Assembly (NCBI GenBank): GCA_900545815.1
Contig: URAM01000001.1
Span: forward strand, 124,001-188,000
Length of the DNA: 64,000 nt
Direction of reading: 5' to 3'
From: an uncultured Eubacteriales bacterium
Lineage (GTDB): Bacteria > Bacillota > Clostridia > Oscillospirales > Oscillospiraceae
A program made the translations under genes and the position numbers. Each line of letters begins with the position of its first letter. Positions within the stretch are counted from its first letter, which is position 1. Of the stretch, positions 33,351-42,839 are shown one piece after another. Under the pieces are notes generated by a model. That model saw only the letters and a program-made list of their open reading frames with translations, was not told the origin of the DNA and made no database searches.

Positions 33351-33380
33351 AACGGCGGAACACCCTTGTGTTCCGCCGTT
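33351..33380 (-). terminator. Terminator of the glnHPQ-type operon
   Basis: AACGGCGGAACAC / GTGTTCCGCCGTT, 13-bp stem with a 4-base loop, followed on the minus strand by a T-run. Confidence 0.88.
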
Positions 33381-33405
33381 GAATGCCCAATCGACTGCAA
33401 ATGGT

Positions 33406-34203
33406 TCAGGAGAAAGACTGTTCCGATGCGTATCGGGAGAGGAACTGCTTGGTGCGCTCCTCCTTGGGGTTGTTGATGACTTCTTCCGCCTTCCCCTGCT
33501 CCACGATATAGCCCTGATCCATGAAGATGACCCGATCTGCTACGTCTCGGGCGAAGGCCATCTCATGGGTGACGATGACCATGGTCATCTTGCGCTCCGC
33601 CAGGGAGCGGATGACCTTGAGCACCTCTCCGGTCAGCTCCGGATCCAAGGCGGAGGTGGGTTCATCGAAGCAGAGGATGTCCGGTGCCAGCGCCAGGGCA
33701 CGGGCGATGGCCACCCGCTGCTGCTGTCCGCCGGAGAGCTGGTGGGGATAGTTCCCCATCCGGTCGCTGAGACCCACCTGCGCCAGCAGCTCCTTGGCCT
33801 TGTACTCTACCTCCTGGTTGATCTCCTTCTTGCGGCTTTTGTAGTCCGGCCGCTCCTTGGCCAGCAGCTGGCCGGCCAGCATCACGTTCTCCAGAGCGGT
33901 ATACTGGGGAAACAGGTTGAAGGACTGGAACACCATCCCAAAGTGAAGCCGCCGATCCCGCAGTTCGCTGTCCGTGAGCTTGTGCTGGCTGGCGGCGTCA
34001 AAGACCGTCTGCCCGTTGATGGCCACGGTGCCCTTGTCCGCCTTTTCCAGGTAGGTCAGGCAGCGCAGCAGGGTGGTCTTGCCGCTGCCGGACGCACCGA
34101 TGACCGCCACCGTCTCCCCCTGCTCCAGAGAGAAGCTGATGTCCTCCAGGACGCGGGTGGCGCCGAAGCTCTTACTAATGTTCTTCACATCTAACATCGC
34201 CAT
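33406..34203 (-). CDS. glnQ: Polar amino acid ABC transporter ATP-binding protein
   Basis: 265 residues from the ATG at 34203 (GAGGAGG upstream). Walker A GASGSGKTT, Q-loop MVFQSFNLFPQYTALENV (typical of GlnQ/HisP-type ATPases), signature LSGGQQQRVAIARAL, Walker B ILCFDEPTSALDPE, switch THEMAFARDVADRV. A 15-20 residue insertion (ERPDYKSRKKEINQEVEYK) follows the Q-loop. Third gene of the operon. Confidence 0.9.
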   Translation of the reverse strand: MAMLDVKNISKSFGATRVLEDISFSLEQGETVAVIGASGSGKTTLLRCLTYLEKADKGTVAINGQTVFDAASQHKLTDSELRDRRLHFGMVFQSFNLFPQYTALENVMLAGQLLAKERPDYKSRKKEINQEVEYKAKELLAQVGLSDRMGNYPHQLSGGQQQRVAIARALALAPDILCFDEPTSALDPELTGEVLKVIRSLAERKMTMVIVTHEMAFARDVADRVIFMDQGYIVEQGKAEEVINNPKEERTKQFLSRYASEQSFS

Positions 34204-34216
34204 GGTTCTATCCTCC

Positions 34217-34861
34217 TCAGCACTTGAAGAAATCAAGTTTTCTCTCGATGTAGCCGAACAGCAGGGTCAGGCCGCCGTTGAACACCAGGTAGAACACGGT
34301 GGTGTAGAACAAAGGCCAGATGATACCGGCGCTCTTGATGAAGGTCTGGCCGCTCCAAATCAGCTCGTACACAGCGATGATACGGGCAAGGGACGTGTCC
34401 TTGACCAGGGTGATGATCTCGTTGGACATGGGGGGCACGATGCGCTTGACCACCTGGAGCAGCACCACCTTGAAGAAGATCTGGTTCTTGGTCATGCCCA
34501 GCACCTGACCGGCTTCGTACTGTCCCTTGGGGATGGCTTCGATGCCGCCACGGTAGATCTCGGAGAAATAGCAGGCGTAGTTAAAGACGAACGCAATGAG
34601 CGCTGCCGGAAAACGGGGCAGCGGCGGGATACCGAAGACGATGGGCAGCCCGTAGTAGACGATGAGCAGCTGGATCATCAAGGGAGAGCCTCGGACGATC
34701 CAGACCAAGGTCTTGACCGGATAGCGCAGCACCTTCAGCTTGCTCATGGAGCCGAAGCTGATGATCAGCCCCAGAGGCAGGGCAAATACGAGCGTCAGCG
34801 CAAAGAGCTTGATGGTGACGGCTAAGCCCTCGAACAGAGATAGGGTGACGGTTAGGAACAT
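34217..34861 (-). CDS. glnP: Polar amino acid ABC transporter permease
   Basis: 214 residues from the ATG at 34861. HisMQ-type permease with five or so helices, VRGSPLMIQLLIVYYGLP and the EAA-type ALIAFVFNYACYFSEIYRGGI plus AIPKGQYEAGQVLGM. Thirteen bases from glnQ. The substrate is set by the binding protein; single-permease systems act as homodimers. Confidence 0.9.
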   Translation of the reverse strand: MFLTVTLSLFEGLAVTIKLFALTLVFALPLGLIISFGSMSKLKVLRYPVKTLVWIVRGSPLMIQLLIVYYGLPIVFGIPPLPRFPAALIAFVFNYACYFSEIYRGGIEAIPKGQYEAGQVLGMTKNQIFFKVVLLQVVKRIVPPMSNEIITLVKDTSLARIIAVYELIWSGQTFIKSAGIIWPLFYTTVFYLVFNGGLTLLFGYIERKLDFFKC

Positions 34862-34891
34862 CAATGAAAACCTCGCTTCCAAAAACCTCCA

Positions 34892-34921
34892 CAAAGGCAG
34901 AGAGGAACCTCTCTGCCTTTG
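34892..34921 (-). terminator. Intercistronic hairpin between binding protein and permease genes
   Basis: Perfect 14-bp stem CAAAGGCAGAGAGG / CCTCTCTGCCTTTG with a 2-base loop, followed (minus strand) by TGGAGGTTTTT. Likely reduces downstream expression or stabilises the binding-protein mRNA. Confidence 0.75.
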
Positions 34922-34956
34922 CGATGCGTATCAATGATTGTGCGTTGTCTGGCCGA

Positions 34957-35808
34957 TCACTGCGCGATCAGAGATTCCTGAACGCCATAGGTTTCAGCGG
35001 TCTTCTTCAGGGAGCCATCCTTGTAGGAAGCGGCGAAGAAGTCGTTCAGAGCGGCGGCCAGGTCGGAGCCCTTGCGGAAGCCAACGCCGTATTCTTCGCT
35101 GTTGAGCTTGACGGTATAGGTCAGATCGGTGTAGCTGGTGCCTTCGCCGATCATAGCGCCGGCCATCAGCAGGTCGATGACGCAGGCGTCAGAGGTGCCG
35201 GCCTGGACTTCCATCAGGGCATCAGCCTGGGTGGTCAGCTCGGTGCACTTCAGCCCCAGCTTCTTGACCTCGGCTGCACCAGCGGAACCAGCTTCAGCGG
35301 CGAACTTCAGATCCTTCAGGCTTTCGGTGTCCTTGTACTTGTCCGCATCAGCGGCCTTGACAACCACGACCTGTGCGTTTTCACAGTAGGGCTTAGAAGT
35401 CTCCATGGAGTTCTTGACCTCATCGGTCAGGGTCATGCCGTTCCAGACACAGTCGATGCTCTTGGAGTCCAGCTCCATGATCTTGTTGTCCCAGTCCACT
35501 TCGATGAATTCCACGTCAACGCCCAGGGACTTGGCAAAAGCAGTGGCATTATCAGCATCGAAGCCGATCCACTTGCCGTCCTTGTCCTTGTAGTCCATGG
35601 GAGCGAAATCGGTGATGCCGACGACCAGCTTGCCCTTGCCCTTGACGTATTCCAGATCGCTCTCAGCGGCGGCAGCGGAGCCGTCGGCGGAACCAGCGGG
35701 TGCAGCAGAGCCAGAGGCCGCAGGGGCCTTGGAGCCGCCGCAAGCGGCCAGGGACAGCATCATCACCAGGGACAGACCCAGGCTGGCAAATTTCTTCATG
35801 TTCTTCAT
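34957..35808 (-). CDS. glnH: Polar amino acid ABC transporter substrate-binding lipoprotein
   Basis: 283 residues, SD AGGAGAG. Lipobox LSLAACGG with lipidated Cys near residue 23, Ala/Ser-rich spacer, then an SBP_bac_3 domain: LVVGITDFAPMDYKDKDGKWIGFDAD (quoted in part; ligand-contact region near residues 60-90), VDWDNKIMELDSKSIDCVWNGM, and YGVGFRKGSDL. The aspartate and arginine positions for an alpha-amino acid appear present; the side-chain preference (Gln, Cys or other) cannot be assigned, so the symbol is generic. Confidence 0.85.
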   Translation of the reverse strand: MKNMKKFASLGLSLVMMLSLAACGGSKAPAASGSAAPAGSADGSAAAAESDLEYVKGKGKLVVGITDFAPMDYKDKDGKWIGFDADNATAFAKSLGVDVEFIEVDWDNKIMELDSKSIDCVWNGMTLTDEVKNSMETSKPYCENAQVVVVKAADADKYKDTESLKDLKFAAEAGSAGAAEVKKLGLKCTELTTQADALMEVQAGTSDACVIDLLMAGAMIGEGTSYTDLTYTVKLNSEEYGVGFRKGSDLAAALNDFFAASYKDGSLKKTAETYGVQESLIAQ

Positions 35809-35888
35809 AATTCTTCTCTCCTAAGTAACAGTTGGTTTTTAAGTGACTGGATTGCTCCCCACAAGGAGGAAATTCAAAATGCACTAAT

Positions 35889-35917
35889 ATATTACCACGA
35901 TAAAGTGCTATTGTAAA
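35889..35917 (-). promoter_or_regulatory. Sigma-A promoter of the glnHPQ-type operon
   Basis: Minus strand TTTACA, 17-bp spacer, TAATAT; the leader is about 75 bases. Confidence 0.75.
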
Positions 35918-35950
35918 GAGCTTTTTTTCAATTTTGTGTCCAAGAGAAAA

Positions 35951-35978
35951 ACACCGGATAGGAAGTCCTATCCGGTGT
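35951..35978 (-). terminator. Terminator of the lon-engB unit
   Basis: ACACCGGATAGGA / TCCTATCCGGTGT, 13-bp stem, then TTTTCTC on the minus strand. Confidence 0.85.
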
Positions 35979-35990
35979 CCATTTCTGTCT

Positions 35991-36063
35991 CACTTTATTC
36001 CGGTATCTTTGATACCGGAATAAAGTGCAATATGCTTCACGAAAATGCTTGCATTTTCGTGAA
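35991..36063. repeat. Two further tandem perfect hairpins downstream of engB
   Basis: CACTTTATTCCGGTATC paired with its complement (35991-36007 / 36011-36027, 17 bp), and TTCACGAAAATGC paired with its complement (36036-36048 / 36051-36063, 13 bp). Loops are 3 and 2 bases. With 35951 this makes three hairpins in about 110 bases after the engB stop. Neither has a clear T-run. Confidence 0.7.
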
Positions 36064-36076
36064 AGGGCTTTGTCCT

Positions 36077-36655
36077 TTACAGGTTGTCAAACAGCGCCGT
36101 CAGCAACTCCTGCTTCCCTGTCCCCTTCTCCGCCGAGAACGGGATGAGTTTTTCGTCCTCCGCCAGCTCCAATGTCTCGCGGATGCGCTGAAGATTGCCC
36201 TCAATTTCGGATTTCTTCAACTTATCCAGCTTATTTGCCACCACAATGAAGGGGCACCCGGTCTCGTGGAACCATTGCGCCATGGTCTGATCATCGGCGG
36301 TGGGCTTGTGGCGGGCGTCCACGATGAGGAGCCCCACGGTGATCTGCCCGTCGGCGAAATAGTCCTCCATGAGCCGTGCCCAGCGGGCTTTTTCGGCGTG
36401 GGAGACCCGTGCGTAGCCGTAGCCGGGCAGGTCTACGAAGTACACCTTCTTGTCGATCAGAAAGTAGTTCACCTGACTGGTCTTGCCGGGGGCGTTGCCC
36501 ACCCGGGCAAAATTCTTCCGATCCAGCAAACGATTGATGACCGAGGATTTGCCCACGTTGGAGCGGCCGGCCATGGTGATCTGGGAACGGCCGTCTCGGA
36601 TAAAATCCTTCTTGCTGGCAGAGGAGCGGATAAATTCCGCATTGTGTAGATTCAT
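36077..36655 (-). CDS. engB: Ribosome biogenesis GTPase EngB/YsxC
   Basis: GTPase of 50S subunit assembly. 192 residues, SD GAGGT. P-loop GRSNVGKSS (residues 30-38), switch PGKTSQVNYF, G3 DLPGYG, G4 ANKLDK, G5 FSAEKGTG. Directly downstream of lon (8-base gap), the usual Firmicutes order. Confidence 0.95.
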   Translation of the reverse strand: MNLHNAEFIRSSASKKDFIRDGRSQITMAGRSNVGKSSVINRLLDRKNFARVGNAPGKTSQVNYFLIDKKVYFVDLPGYGYARVSHAEKARWARLMEDYFADGQITVGLLIVDARHKPTADDQTMAQWFHETGCPFIVVANKLDKLKKSEIEGNLQRIRETLELAEDEKLIPFSAEKGTGKQELLTALFDNL

Positions 36656-36663
36656 CTCTTACC

Positions 36664-39090
36664 TCACTGCTGAAGCCCCACAGCGGCAGGCTGGGCGGGG
36701 CTGTCTTCTAACGGGAGGGCAGGCACATGACCGCTGTCGTTGGCGGTGATCGGGTAGGCCAGCGCTTCCGCCAGCACTTCGTCCACCTGCTCCACCGGCA
36801 CAAAGTGCAGTGCCTGCCGCACGGTCTGGTCGAACTCCTCCAAGTCCTTCTGGTTCTCCGCCGGGATGATGACCGTCTGGATGCCGTTGCGATAGGCGGC
36901 CATGGTCTTCTCCTTCAGCCCGCCGATGGCCAGCACTCTCCCCCGCAGGGTCACTTCTCCGGTCATGGCCACGTCAGCCTTCACCGGCGTGTTGGTTAGA
37001 GCGGAGACGATGGCGGTGGTGATGGTCACGCCGGCGGAGGGGCCGTCCTTGGGCACGGCGCCTTCTGGGAAATGGATGTGAATATCCTTGTTCTGATAAA
37101 ACTCCGGGTCGATGTTCAGCTGACTGGTGCGGGAGCGGATATAGGAGATGGCCGAGTGGCAGGACTCCTTCATCACGTCCCCCAGGTTGCCGGTCGGCTC
37201 CACCTTGCCGGAGCCAGGCACCACGTTCACCTCCACCTCCAGCAGGGTGCCGCCCACACTGGTCCAGGCCAGGCCGTTGACCAAGCCCACCTGAGGGGTG
37301 TGATCCAGCTTCTCCGGATGGTAGCGGCGGATGCCCAAGAAGTGCTCCAGGTTGTCCCCGTTGACGGTGACTCGCTTTGTCTCGGTAGTCACCAGCTCCA
37401 TGGCCGCCTTCCGGCACACAGACGCCAGCTCCCGCTGGAGCAGGCGAACGCCGGACTCTCTGGTATAGCCGGTGATGATCTCACGGATCGCCCCATCGGT
37501 GACCCGCAAACTGCGGCCGTTGAGGCCGTGGCGCTTCATCTCACTGGGCAGCAGATGCCGCCGGGCAATCTGCAATTTCTCCTCATCGGTGTAGCTGCTC
37601 AGCTCGATGACCTCCATACGATCCAGCAGCGGACGGGAGACGGTGCTCAGGTCGTTGGCGGTGGTGATGAACACCACATCGGACAGGTCGAAGGGCAGCT
37701 CTAAGAAGTGATCTCGGAAGGTGGAATTCTGGGCTGCGTCCAGCACTTCTAGCAGTGCTGCCGAAGGGTCGCTGCGGCTGTCAGCGCCCAGCTTGTCGAT
37801 CTCGTCTAACAAAATCAGTGGATTGCAGCTGCCCGCCTTCTGGATGGCGGCGATGATGCGGCCGGGCATGGCGCCGATATAGGTCTTTCGGTGGCCTCGA
37901 ATTTCCGCCTCATCGTGGATGCCGCCCAGGGAGACCCGTGCCATCTTCCGGTTCATAGCTTTTGCCAAAGAGGATGCGATGGAGGTCTTGCCCACGCCGG
38001 GAGGCCCTACCAAGCAGATGATCTGCCCACGCAGGTCAGGCGCCAGCTGTTTGACAGCCAGGAACTCCAAAATGCGTTCCTTCACCTTGTCCAGCCCGTA
38101 GTGGTCAGCGTCCAGTACCTTTCTGGCCGCCTCCACGTTGAGCCGCTCTTTGGTGCGCACCGTCCAGGGCAGCTCCAGGCACACGTCCAGGTAGTTGCGC
38201 AGGACGGAGGCTTCGGCGGAGCTGTAGGGCTGCTTGCTCAGCCGGGTCAGCTCCTTGCGCAGCTTGGCATCCACTTCCTTCGGCAGCTTGGCAGCGTTGA
38301 TCTTCTGCTCGTACTCGGCGATCTCGTCCATCCCATCGCCAGAATCCCCTAGCTCAGACTGAATGGCCTTCAACTGCTCCCGCAAGTAGTAATCCTTCTG
38401 GTTCTGGCTCACCTGCTCCTTGACCTTGGTTTCCAGATCTCTTTCGATCTCCAGCACCTGGATTTCCCGCCGTAAAATCCGGTTCATCTTTTCCAGCCGG
38501 CGCACCGGACGCAATTCTTCCAGAATGGTCTGCTTGTCCTCTCCTCGGATGGAAAGATTCTGCGCCATATAGTCCGCCATATACCCTGGATTTTTGCTGT
38601 CCACCACGGTGAGCAGCACATCAGACGAGGTTTTAGGGGACAGCTCACAGTAGCGCTGGATCAGATCATAGGTGATGCGGATGACCGCCTCGGCACGGAC
38701 GGAATTTGTGGTCTTTTCCGCCGGAGGGATCTGCTCCACCTGCATGACGAAAAAGGGTTTATCCTGCCAGCATTCGATGGCGCGGGCACGGGCGATGCCC
38801 TCCACCATGACCCGAATATTATCCCCGGGCAGGCGCAGCACCTGCCGGACGGCAGCGATGGTGCCGATGCTGTACAGGTCGGAAAGCTCTGGATCGTCTA
38901 CGGACAGATCTTTCTGTGGGATCAGAAAGAGATAGGAGCCTAGCTCCACTGCCTGATCCAGGGCTTTGATAGAAGTTTGCCGTCCCACATCAAAGTGCAG
39001 CAACATACTGGGAAACACAGTGATGCCTCGCAGCGCCATGGTGGGCAGCGTCAATGCCTGCATCGTCTCCTTGTGTTCCAATTCGCTCAT
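36664..39090 (-). CDS. lon: ATP-dependent protease La
   Basis: Cytosolic AAA+ protease degrading misfolded and regulatory proteins. 808 residues: N-terminal substrate-binding domain (about 10-205), coiled coil, AAA+ module with Walker A GPPGVGKTS and Walker B ILLDEIDK, and a C-terminal protease domain with Ser in KDGPSAGVT (about 685) and Lys in GGLKEKT (about 728). SD AAGGAG. It has an extra Pro/Ala-rich tail of about 30 residues. Lon A type. Confidence 0.97.
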   Translation of the reverse strand: MSELEHKETMQALTLPTMALRGITVFPSMLLHFDVGRQTSIKALDQAVELGSYLFLIPQKDLSVDDPELSDLYSIGTIAAVRQVLRLPGDNIRVMVEGIARARAIECWQDKPFFVMQVEQIPPAEKTTNSVRAEAVIRITYDLIQRYCELSPKTSSDVLLTVVDSKNPGYMADYMAQNLSIRGEDKQTILEELRPVRRLEKMNRILRREIQVLEIERDLETKVKEQVSQNQKDYYLREQLKAIQSELGDSGDGMDEIAEYEQKINAAKLPKEVDAKLRKELTRLSKQPYSSAEASVLRNYLDVCLELPWTVRTKERLNVEAARKVLDADHYGLDKVKERILEFLAVKQLAPDLRGQIICLVGPPGVGKTSIASSLAKAMNRKMARVSLGGIHDEAEIRGHRKTYIGAMPGRIIAAIQKAGSCNPLILLDEIDKLGADSRSDPSAALLEVLDAAQNSTFRDHFLELPFDLSDVVFITTANDLSTVSRPLLDRMEVIELSSYTDEEKLQIARRHLLPSEMKRHGLNGRSLRVTDGAIREIITGYTRESGVRLLQRELASVCRKAAMELVTTETKRVTVNGDNLEHFLGIRRYHPEKLDHTPQVGLVNGLAWTSVGGTLLEVEVNVVPGSGKVEPTGNLGDVMKESCHSAISYIRSRTSQLNIDPEFYQNKDIHIHFPEGAVPKDGPSAGVTITTAIVSALTNTPVKADVAMTGEVTLRGRVLAIGGLKEKTMAAYRNGIQTVIIPAENQKDLEEFDQTVRQALHFVPVEQVDEVLAEALAYPITANDSGHVPALPLEDSPAQPAAVGLQQ

Positions 39091-39135
39091 AATACACGAC
39101 TCCTTTCTAAGTTGGATGGAGTTGATGGGGAAAAA

Positions 39136-39164
39136 GGCCGCACGATCTCAGCGATCCTGCGGCC
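39136..39164 (-). terminator. Terminator of clpX
   Basis: GGCCGCAGGATC / GATCGTGCGGCC (minus strand, one mismatch), then TTTTT. Confidence 0.82.
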
Positions 39165-39184
39165 TGTCTGCTCTTATTACATCG

Positions 39185-40504
39185 TTAAGATGCGTGACCG
39201 GAGCCAACCTCTTTGGGCTCCTGATCTGCTGCCCCGCCAGCTTCCTGGTTGGGCGCATCCAGCCGCGCATTGTCATGCTCTACAATGGGGTTTCCCTTTT
39301 GCAGCACGCTGTCAGCGGTGATGATGACCTTGGAGATGGTGGGGTCAGACGGAACCTCATACATCAGCTCAGTCATCGTCGCCTCCAGCACCGCCCGCAG
39401 TCCCCGGGCGCCAATGCCACGCTCCAGCGCCTTGTCGGCGGCCGCCTCCAGAGCCTCCTGCTGGAACTCCAGGTCAACATGATCGTACTCCAACAGCTTC
39501 TGGTACTGCTTGACCAGAGCGTTCTTGGGCTTGGTCAAAATTTCCACCAGCTGATCCCGATCCAGCGCCCGCAGGGTGGTGATGACCGGCAGGCGGCCAA
39601 TCAGTTCAGGGATCAGGCCAAATTTCAGCAGGTCATGGGGCTGCAGCTCATTGAGCAGGATGCCACTATCCCGATCCTGCTTGGTGGCCACATCGCCGCC
39701 GAAGCCGATGCTCTTGCGGTCGGTGCGGGACTCGATGATCTTCTCGATGCCATCGAAGGCGCCGCCGCAGATGAACAGGATGTTGGTGGTATCCACCTGC
39801 AAAAACTCCTGATGGGGGTGCTTTCTTCCGCCCTGAGGGGGCACATTGGCCACCGTGCCTTCCAAAATTTTCAGCAGCGCCTGCTGGACGCCTTCGCCGG
39901 AGACATCACGGGTGATGGAGGTGTTCTCGCTCTTACGGGCGATCTTGTCGATCTCGTCCACATAGATGATGCCCCGCTGAGCCAGCTCAATGTCATAATC
40001 GGCAGCCTGCACCAGGCGCAGGAGGATATTCTCCACGTCATCGCCCACATAACCTGCCTCGGTCAGCGTGGTGGCATCGGCGATGGCGAAGGGCACCTTC
40101 AAAATACGCGCCAGGGTCTGGGCGATGAGGGTCTTGCCGCTGCCAGTGGGGCCAAGCAAGAGGATGTTGCTCTTTTGCAGCTCCACATCCTCTCCGCCGC
40201 CGAAGAAGATACGCTTATAGTGGTTGTAGACGGCCACAGAGAGCGCCACCTTGGCCTCGTCCTGACCGATGACATACTCATCCAGGACGGCACGGATGTC
40301 CTTGGGCGTGGGGATATCCCCCTGCATTTCCGGCATGGCGTAGCGATCGTCAGTCTCCTGGGCCTCGGCAATGATACGGTTGCACAGAGCCACGCACTCG
40401 TCACAAATATAGCATCCGGGTCCTGCGATGATGCGTTTTACCTGTTCTTGCATTTTTCCGCAAAAGGAGCAGCGTACTGCTCGTCGTTCTTCATTCTTTG
40501 CCAT
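39185..40504 (-). CDS. clpX: ClpXP protease ATPase subunit
   Basis: AAA+ unfoldase feeding ClpP. 439 residues: Cys4 zinc-binding domain (C12, C15, C31, C34), Walker A GPTGSGKT, Walker B IIYVDEIDK, pore loop and sensor regions in normal order, and the IGF-like ClpP-contact segment (KSIGFGGD). Lies 73 bases after clpP, so tig-clpP-clpX form one stress/quality-control unit followed by lon-engB. Confidence 0.97.
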   Translation of the reverse strand: MAKNEERRAVRCSFCGKMQEQVKRIIAGPGCYICDECVALCNRIIAEAQETDDRYAMPEMQGDIPTPKDIRAVLDEYVIGQDEAKVALSVAVYNHYKRIFFGGGEDVELQKSNILLLGPTGSGKTLIAQTLARILKVPFAIADATTLTEAGYVGDDVENILLRLVQAADYDIELAQRGIIYVDEIDKIARKSENTSITRDVSGEGVQQALLKILEGTVANVPPQGGRKHPHQEFLQVDTTNILFICGGAFDGIEKIIESRTDRKSIGFGGDVATKQDRDSGILLNELQPHDLLKFGLIPELIGRLPVITTLRALDRDQLVEILTKPKNALVKQYQKLLEYDHVDLEFQQEALEAAADKALERGIGARGLRAVLEATMTELMYEVPSDPTISKVIITADSVLQKGNPIVEHDNARLDAPNQEAGGAADQEPKEVGSGHAS

Positions 40505-40577
40505 AGTTCATCCCTTATCCTTTACGAGAAAGAGCAGAAACCGGATTCCAGTTCCAGTCCCCGCTCTCTCTGTTTCC

Positions 40578-41159
40578 TTATCGCTGATGGATCACCTGGT
40601 CTACCAGGCCGTACTCTTTCGCTTCATCAGCCGTAAACCAATGATCCCGTTCGGTATCCCGCTGGATTTCCTCCACCGTTCTGCCGGTATTGTCTGCCAG
40701 GATCTGGTTCATATGCTTTTTGATGCGAAGGAACCGTTCCACGTCGATGGCCATATCGGTGACCTTACCCTGGGTGCCGGCTGCCGGCTGATGGATCATG
40801 ATCTCCGCGTTGGGCAGTGCCATGCGCTTGCCCTTGGCGCCGGCAGACAGCAGGAACGCTGCCATACTGGCTGCCATGCCGATGCAGATGGTGGACACGT
40901 CCGCCTTGATATACTGCATGGTATCGTAGATCGCCATACCTGCGGTCACAGCGCCGCCGGGGCTGTTAATGTAAAATTGAATGTCCTTATCCGGATCCTG
41001 AGCTTCCAGATAGAGGAGCTGTGCCACGATCAGGGCGGCGTTGGCATCGTTGACCTCCTCGGAGAGAATGATGATACGGTCATTCAGCAGTCGGGAGAAG
41101 ATGTCATACGAACGTTCGCCACGATTGGTCTGTTCCACTACATACGGTACTAAACTCAT
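40578..41159 (-). CDS. clpP: ATP-dependent Clp protease proteolytic subunit
   Basis: Tetradecameric serine protease. 193 residues from the ATG at 41159 (an adjacent ATG at 41162 is equally possible; AAAGGAG upstream). Catalytic Ser in GMAASMAAF, His in EIMIHQP, Asp in the terminal region (RDTERDHW). No propeptide beyond a few residues. Confidence 0.97.
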   Translation of the reverse strand: MSLVPYVVEQTNRGERSYDIFSRLLNDRIIILSEEVNDANAALIVAQLLYLEAQDPDKDIQFYINSPGGAVTAGMAIYDTMQYIKADVSTICIGMAASMAAFLLSAGAKGKRMALPNAEIMIHQPAAGTQGKVTDMAIDVERFLRIKKHMNQILADNTGRTVEEIQRDTERDHWFTADEAKEYGLVDQVIHQR

Positions 41160-41243
41160 CATGAAACTCCTTTGTCTTGCTTGAGATAAAATTGCGCTCC
41201 CTCATCGTATCCAACGCACAAAGGTTTTATACTGCAAGGATGC

Positions 41244-42575
41244 TTATTCTGCGGCGTCCTCGGTCTTTTCGGCAGTTTCTTCCTTCTTTTCTTCCTCTGC
41301 AGGACCGTGGATGGCTGCGTCATAGAGGATGCGCGCGGCCTTATCCACCCGTGCGCCGCCTTCCAGGTTGTCGGTGGGCACAGCAGACTTGATCTCAGTC
41401 AGGCTCATGCCATAGCCCTCGCCCAGCTTGGTAGCGTAAGCGTCCACATCCTCATCGGTCACTTCCACATTTTCCTGCTTTGCGATGGCGTCCAGAACCA
41501 GACCCTTCTTGATGTTCAGCAGGGCGTCCTCACGCAGGGAGTCCAGGAACTGCTGGACGGTAGCGCCAGTCATGTTGATATACTGTTCCAGGCTCATGCC
41601 GCCGCCTGCGAAGTTGCTGTTGTATTCCTGGAGCATTCTGTCCCGCTCATAGTCCACCATTGCAGGGGGAATGTCAAATTCAGTCTGTTCCACCAGCTTC
41701 TCCAGTACATGGTACTCGAATTCCTTCTGTGCCTGCTTTTCCTTGTCCGCCTTGCATTCTTCACGCAGGTGATCACGCAGAGCTTCCAGGGTGTCAAACT
41801 CGCTAACATCCTTGGCGAATTCATCGTCCAGCACCGGTTCCTGGATGGTCTTGACGGTGTTGACCTTGACCTTGAATACCACAGGTGCGCCAGCCAGTTC
41901 CTTCTGGGCATAGTCTGCCGGGAAGGTCAGGTTCAGTTCTTTCTCATCGCCAGCCTTGGCGCCGATGAGCTGTTCTTCAAAGCCGGGGATGAAGGAGTGG
42001 GAGCCCAGCTTCAGCTCATAGCCTTCAGCCTTGCCGCCCTTAAATTCCTTGCCATTCTTGTAACCGACAAAGTCGATCACCACAGTGTCGCCTTCGGCGG
42101 CTTCACGATCGACCTCAACGGTGGTCTTTGCGCGGTTGATATAGGGAGTCAGAGCAACGTCCACATCGTGTTCGGTCACTTCTGCGTCCTTGTAGGGCGC
42201 AACGATGCCCTTGTAATTTTCAACAGTGACTTCGGGTCTGACCGCAATATCAGCGTTGACGATAACGCCTTCGGGGCCGACAGATTCCACATGCATTTCA
42301 GGATAGCCGACGATCTCCAGATTTTCCTGATCCACAGCGTCCTCCACTGCCTTGGGGCAGATGTCATTGACGGCATCTTCATAGAACAGGTTTGCGCCAT
42401 ACATCTTTTCGACCAGCTTTCTAGGTGCCTTGCCCTTCCGGAAGCCGGGGACATTCAGCTGGTTCTTCATTCTGCGGTAAACAGATTCAACAGCAGCGTC
42501 AAATTCATTTGCTTCGATCTCGATGGTCACTCGGACCATGCTGTGTTCCAGTTTTTCTACGTTTTTCACATTCAT
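41244..42575 (-). CDS. tig: Trigger factor
   Basis: Ribosome-bound chaperone and peptidyl-prolyl isomerase. 443 residues from the ATG at 42575 (AGGAGGA upstream). Ribosome-docking GFRKGKAPRK (about 40-55), PPIase domain (about 155-245: DTVVIDFVGY, HSFIPGFEEQLIG), C-terminal chaperone arms, and a Glu/Lys-rich tail. First gene of the tig-clpP-clpX group. Confidence 0.96.
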   Translation of the reverse strand: MNVKNVEKLEHSMVRVTIEIEANEFDAAVESVYRRMKNQLNVPGFRKGKAPRKLVEKMYGANLFYEDAVNDICPKAVEDAVDQENLEIVGYPEMHVESVGPEGVIVNADIAVRPEVTVENYKGIVAPYKDAEVTEHDVDVALTPYINRAKTTVEVDREAAEGDTVVIDFVGYKNGKEFKGGKAEGYELKLGSHSFIPGFEEQLIGAKAGDEKELNLTFPADYAQKELAGAPVVFKVKVNTVKTIQEPVLDDEFAKDVSEFDTLEALRDHLREECKADKEKQAQKEFEYHVLEKLVEQTEFDIPPAMVDYERDRMLQEYNSNFAGGGMSLEQYINMTGATVQQFLDSLREDALLNIKKGLVLDAIAKQENVEVTDEDVDAYATKLGEGYGMSLTEIKSAVPTDNLEGGARVDKAARILYDAAIHGPAEEEKKEETAEKTEDAAE

Positions 42576-42689
42576 GGGTGTCTTCCTCCTAAACTTGTCC
42601 GCTGTGCCGATATCTTCCGTTATATCAATCTGTATGGACAGCCGATGGTAATACAAATTTGGTGCATTTCAATAGTCCTGCGATTTTTT

Positions 42690-42718
42690 ATTCTAACAGA
42701 TATAGAACCCTTTTTCTA
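42690..42718 (-). promoter_or_regulatory. Probable promoter of tig
   Basis: Minus strand TAGAAA, 17-bp spacer, TAGAAT; the leader is about 110 bases. Confidence 0.4.
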
Positions 42719-42839
42719 TAGGTATTTGAAAATTTTTTGTGTCATTTGGGCATTTTCATGGGCAAGATAGGCTACGCTTCCGGAAAAACCCCTGTGAAAT
42801 CCCGTATTTTAGCATTTATTTCCGTTTTGTGTCTGCCTC

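Noticed and set aside
32981..33382. Short open frames between livJ and glnQ on both strands
   Set aside because: No SD, start inside a promoter region or end in a terminator, no recognisable composition.
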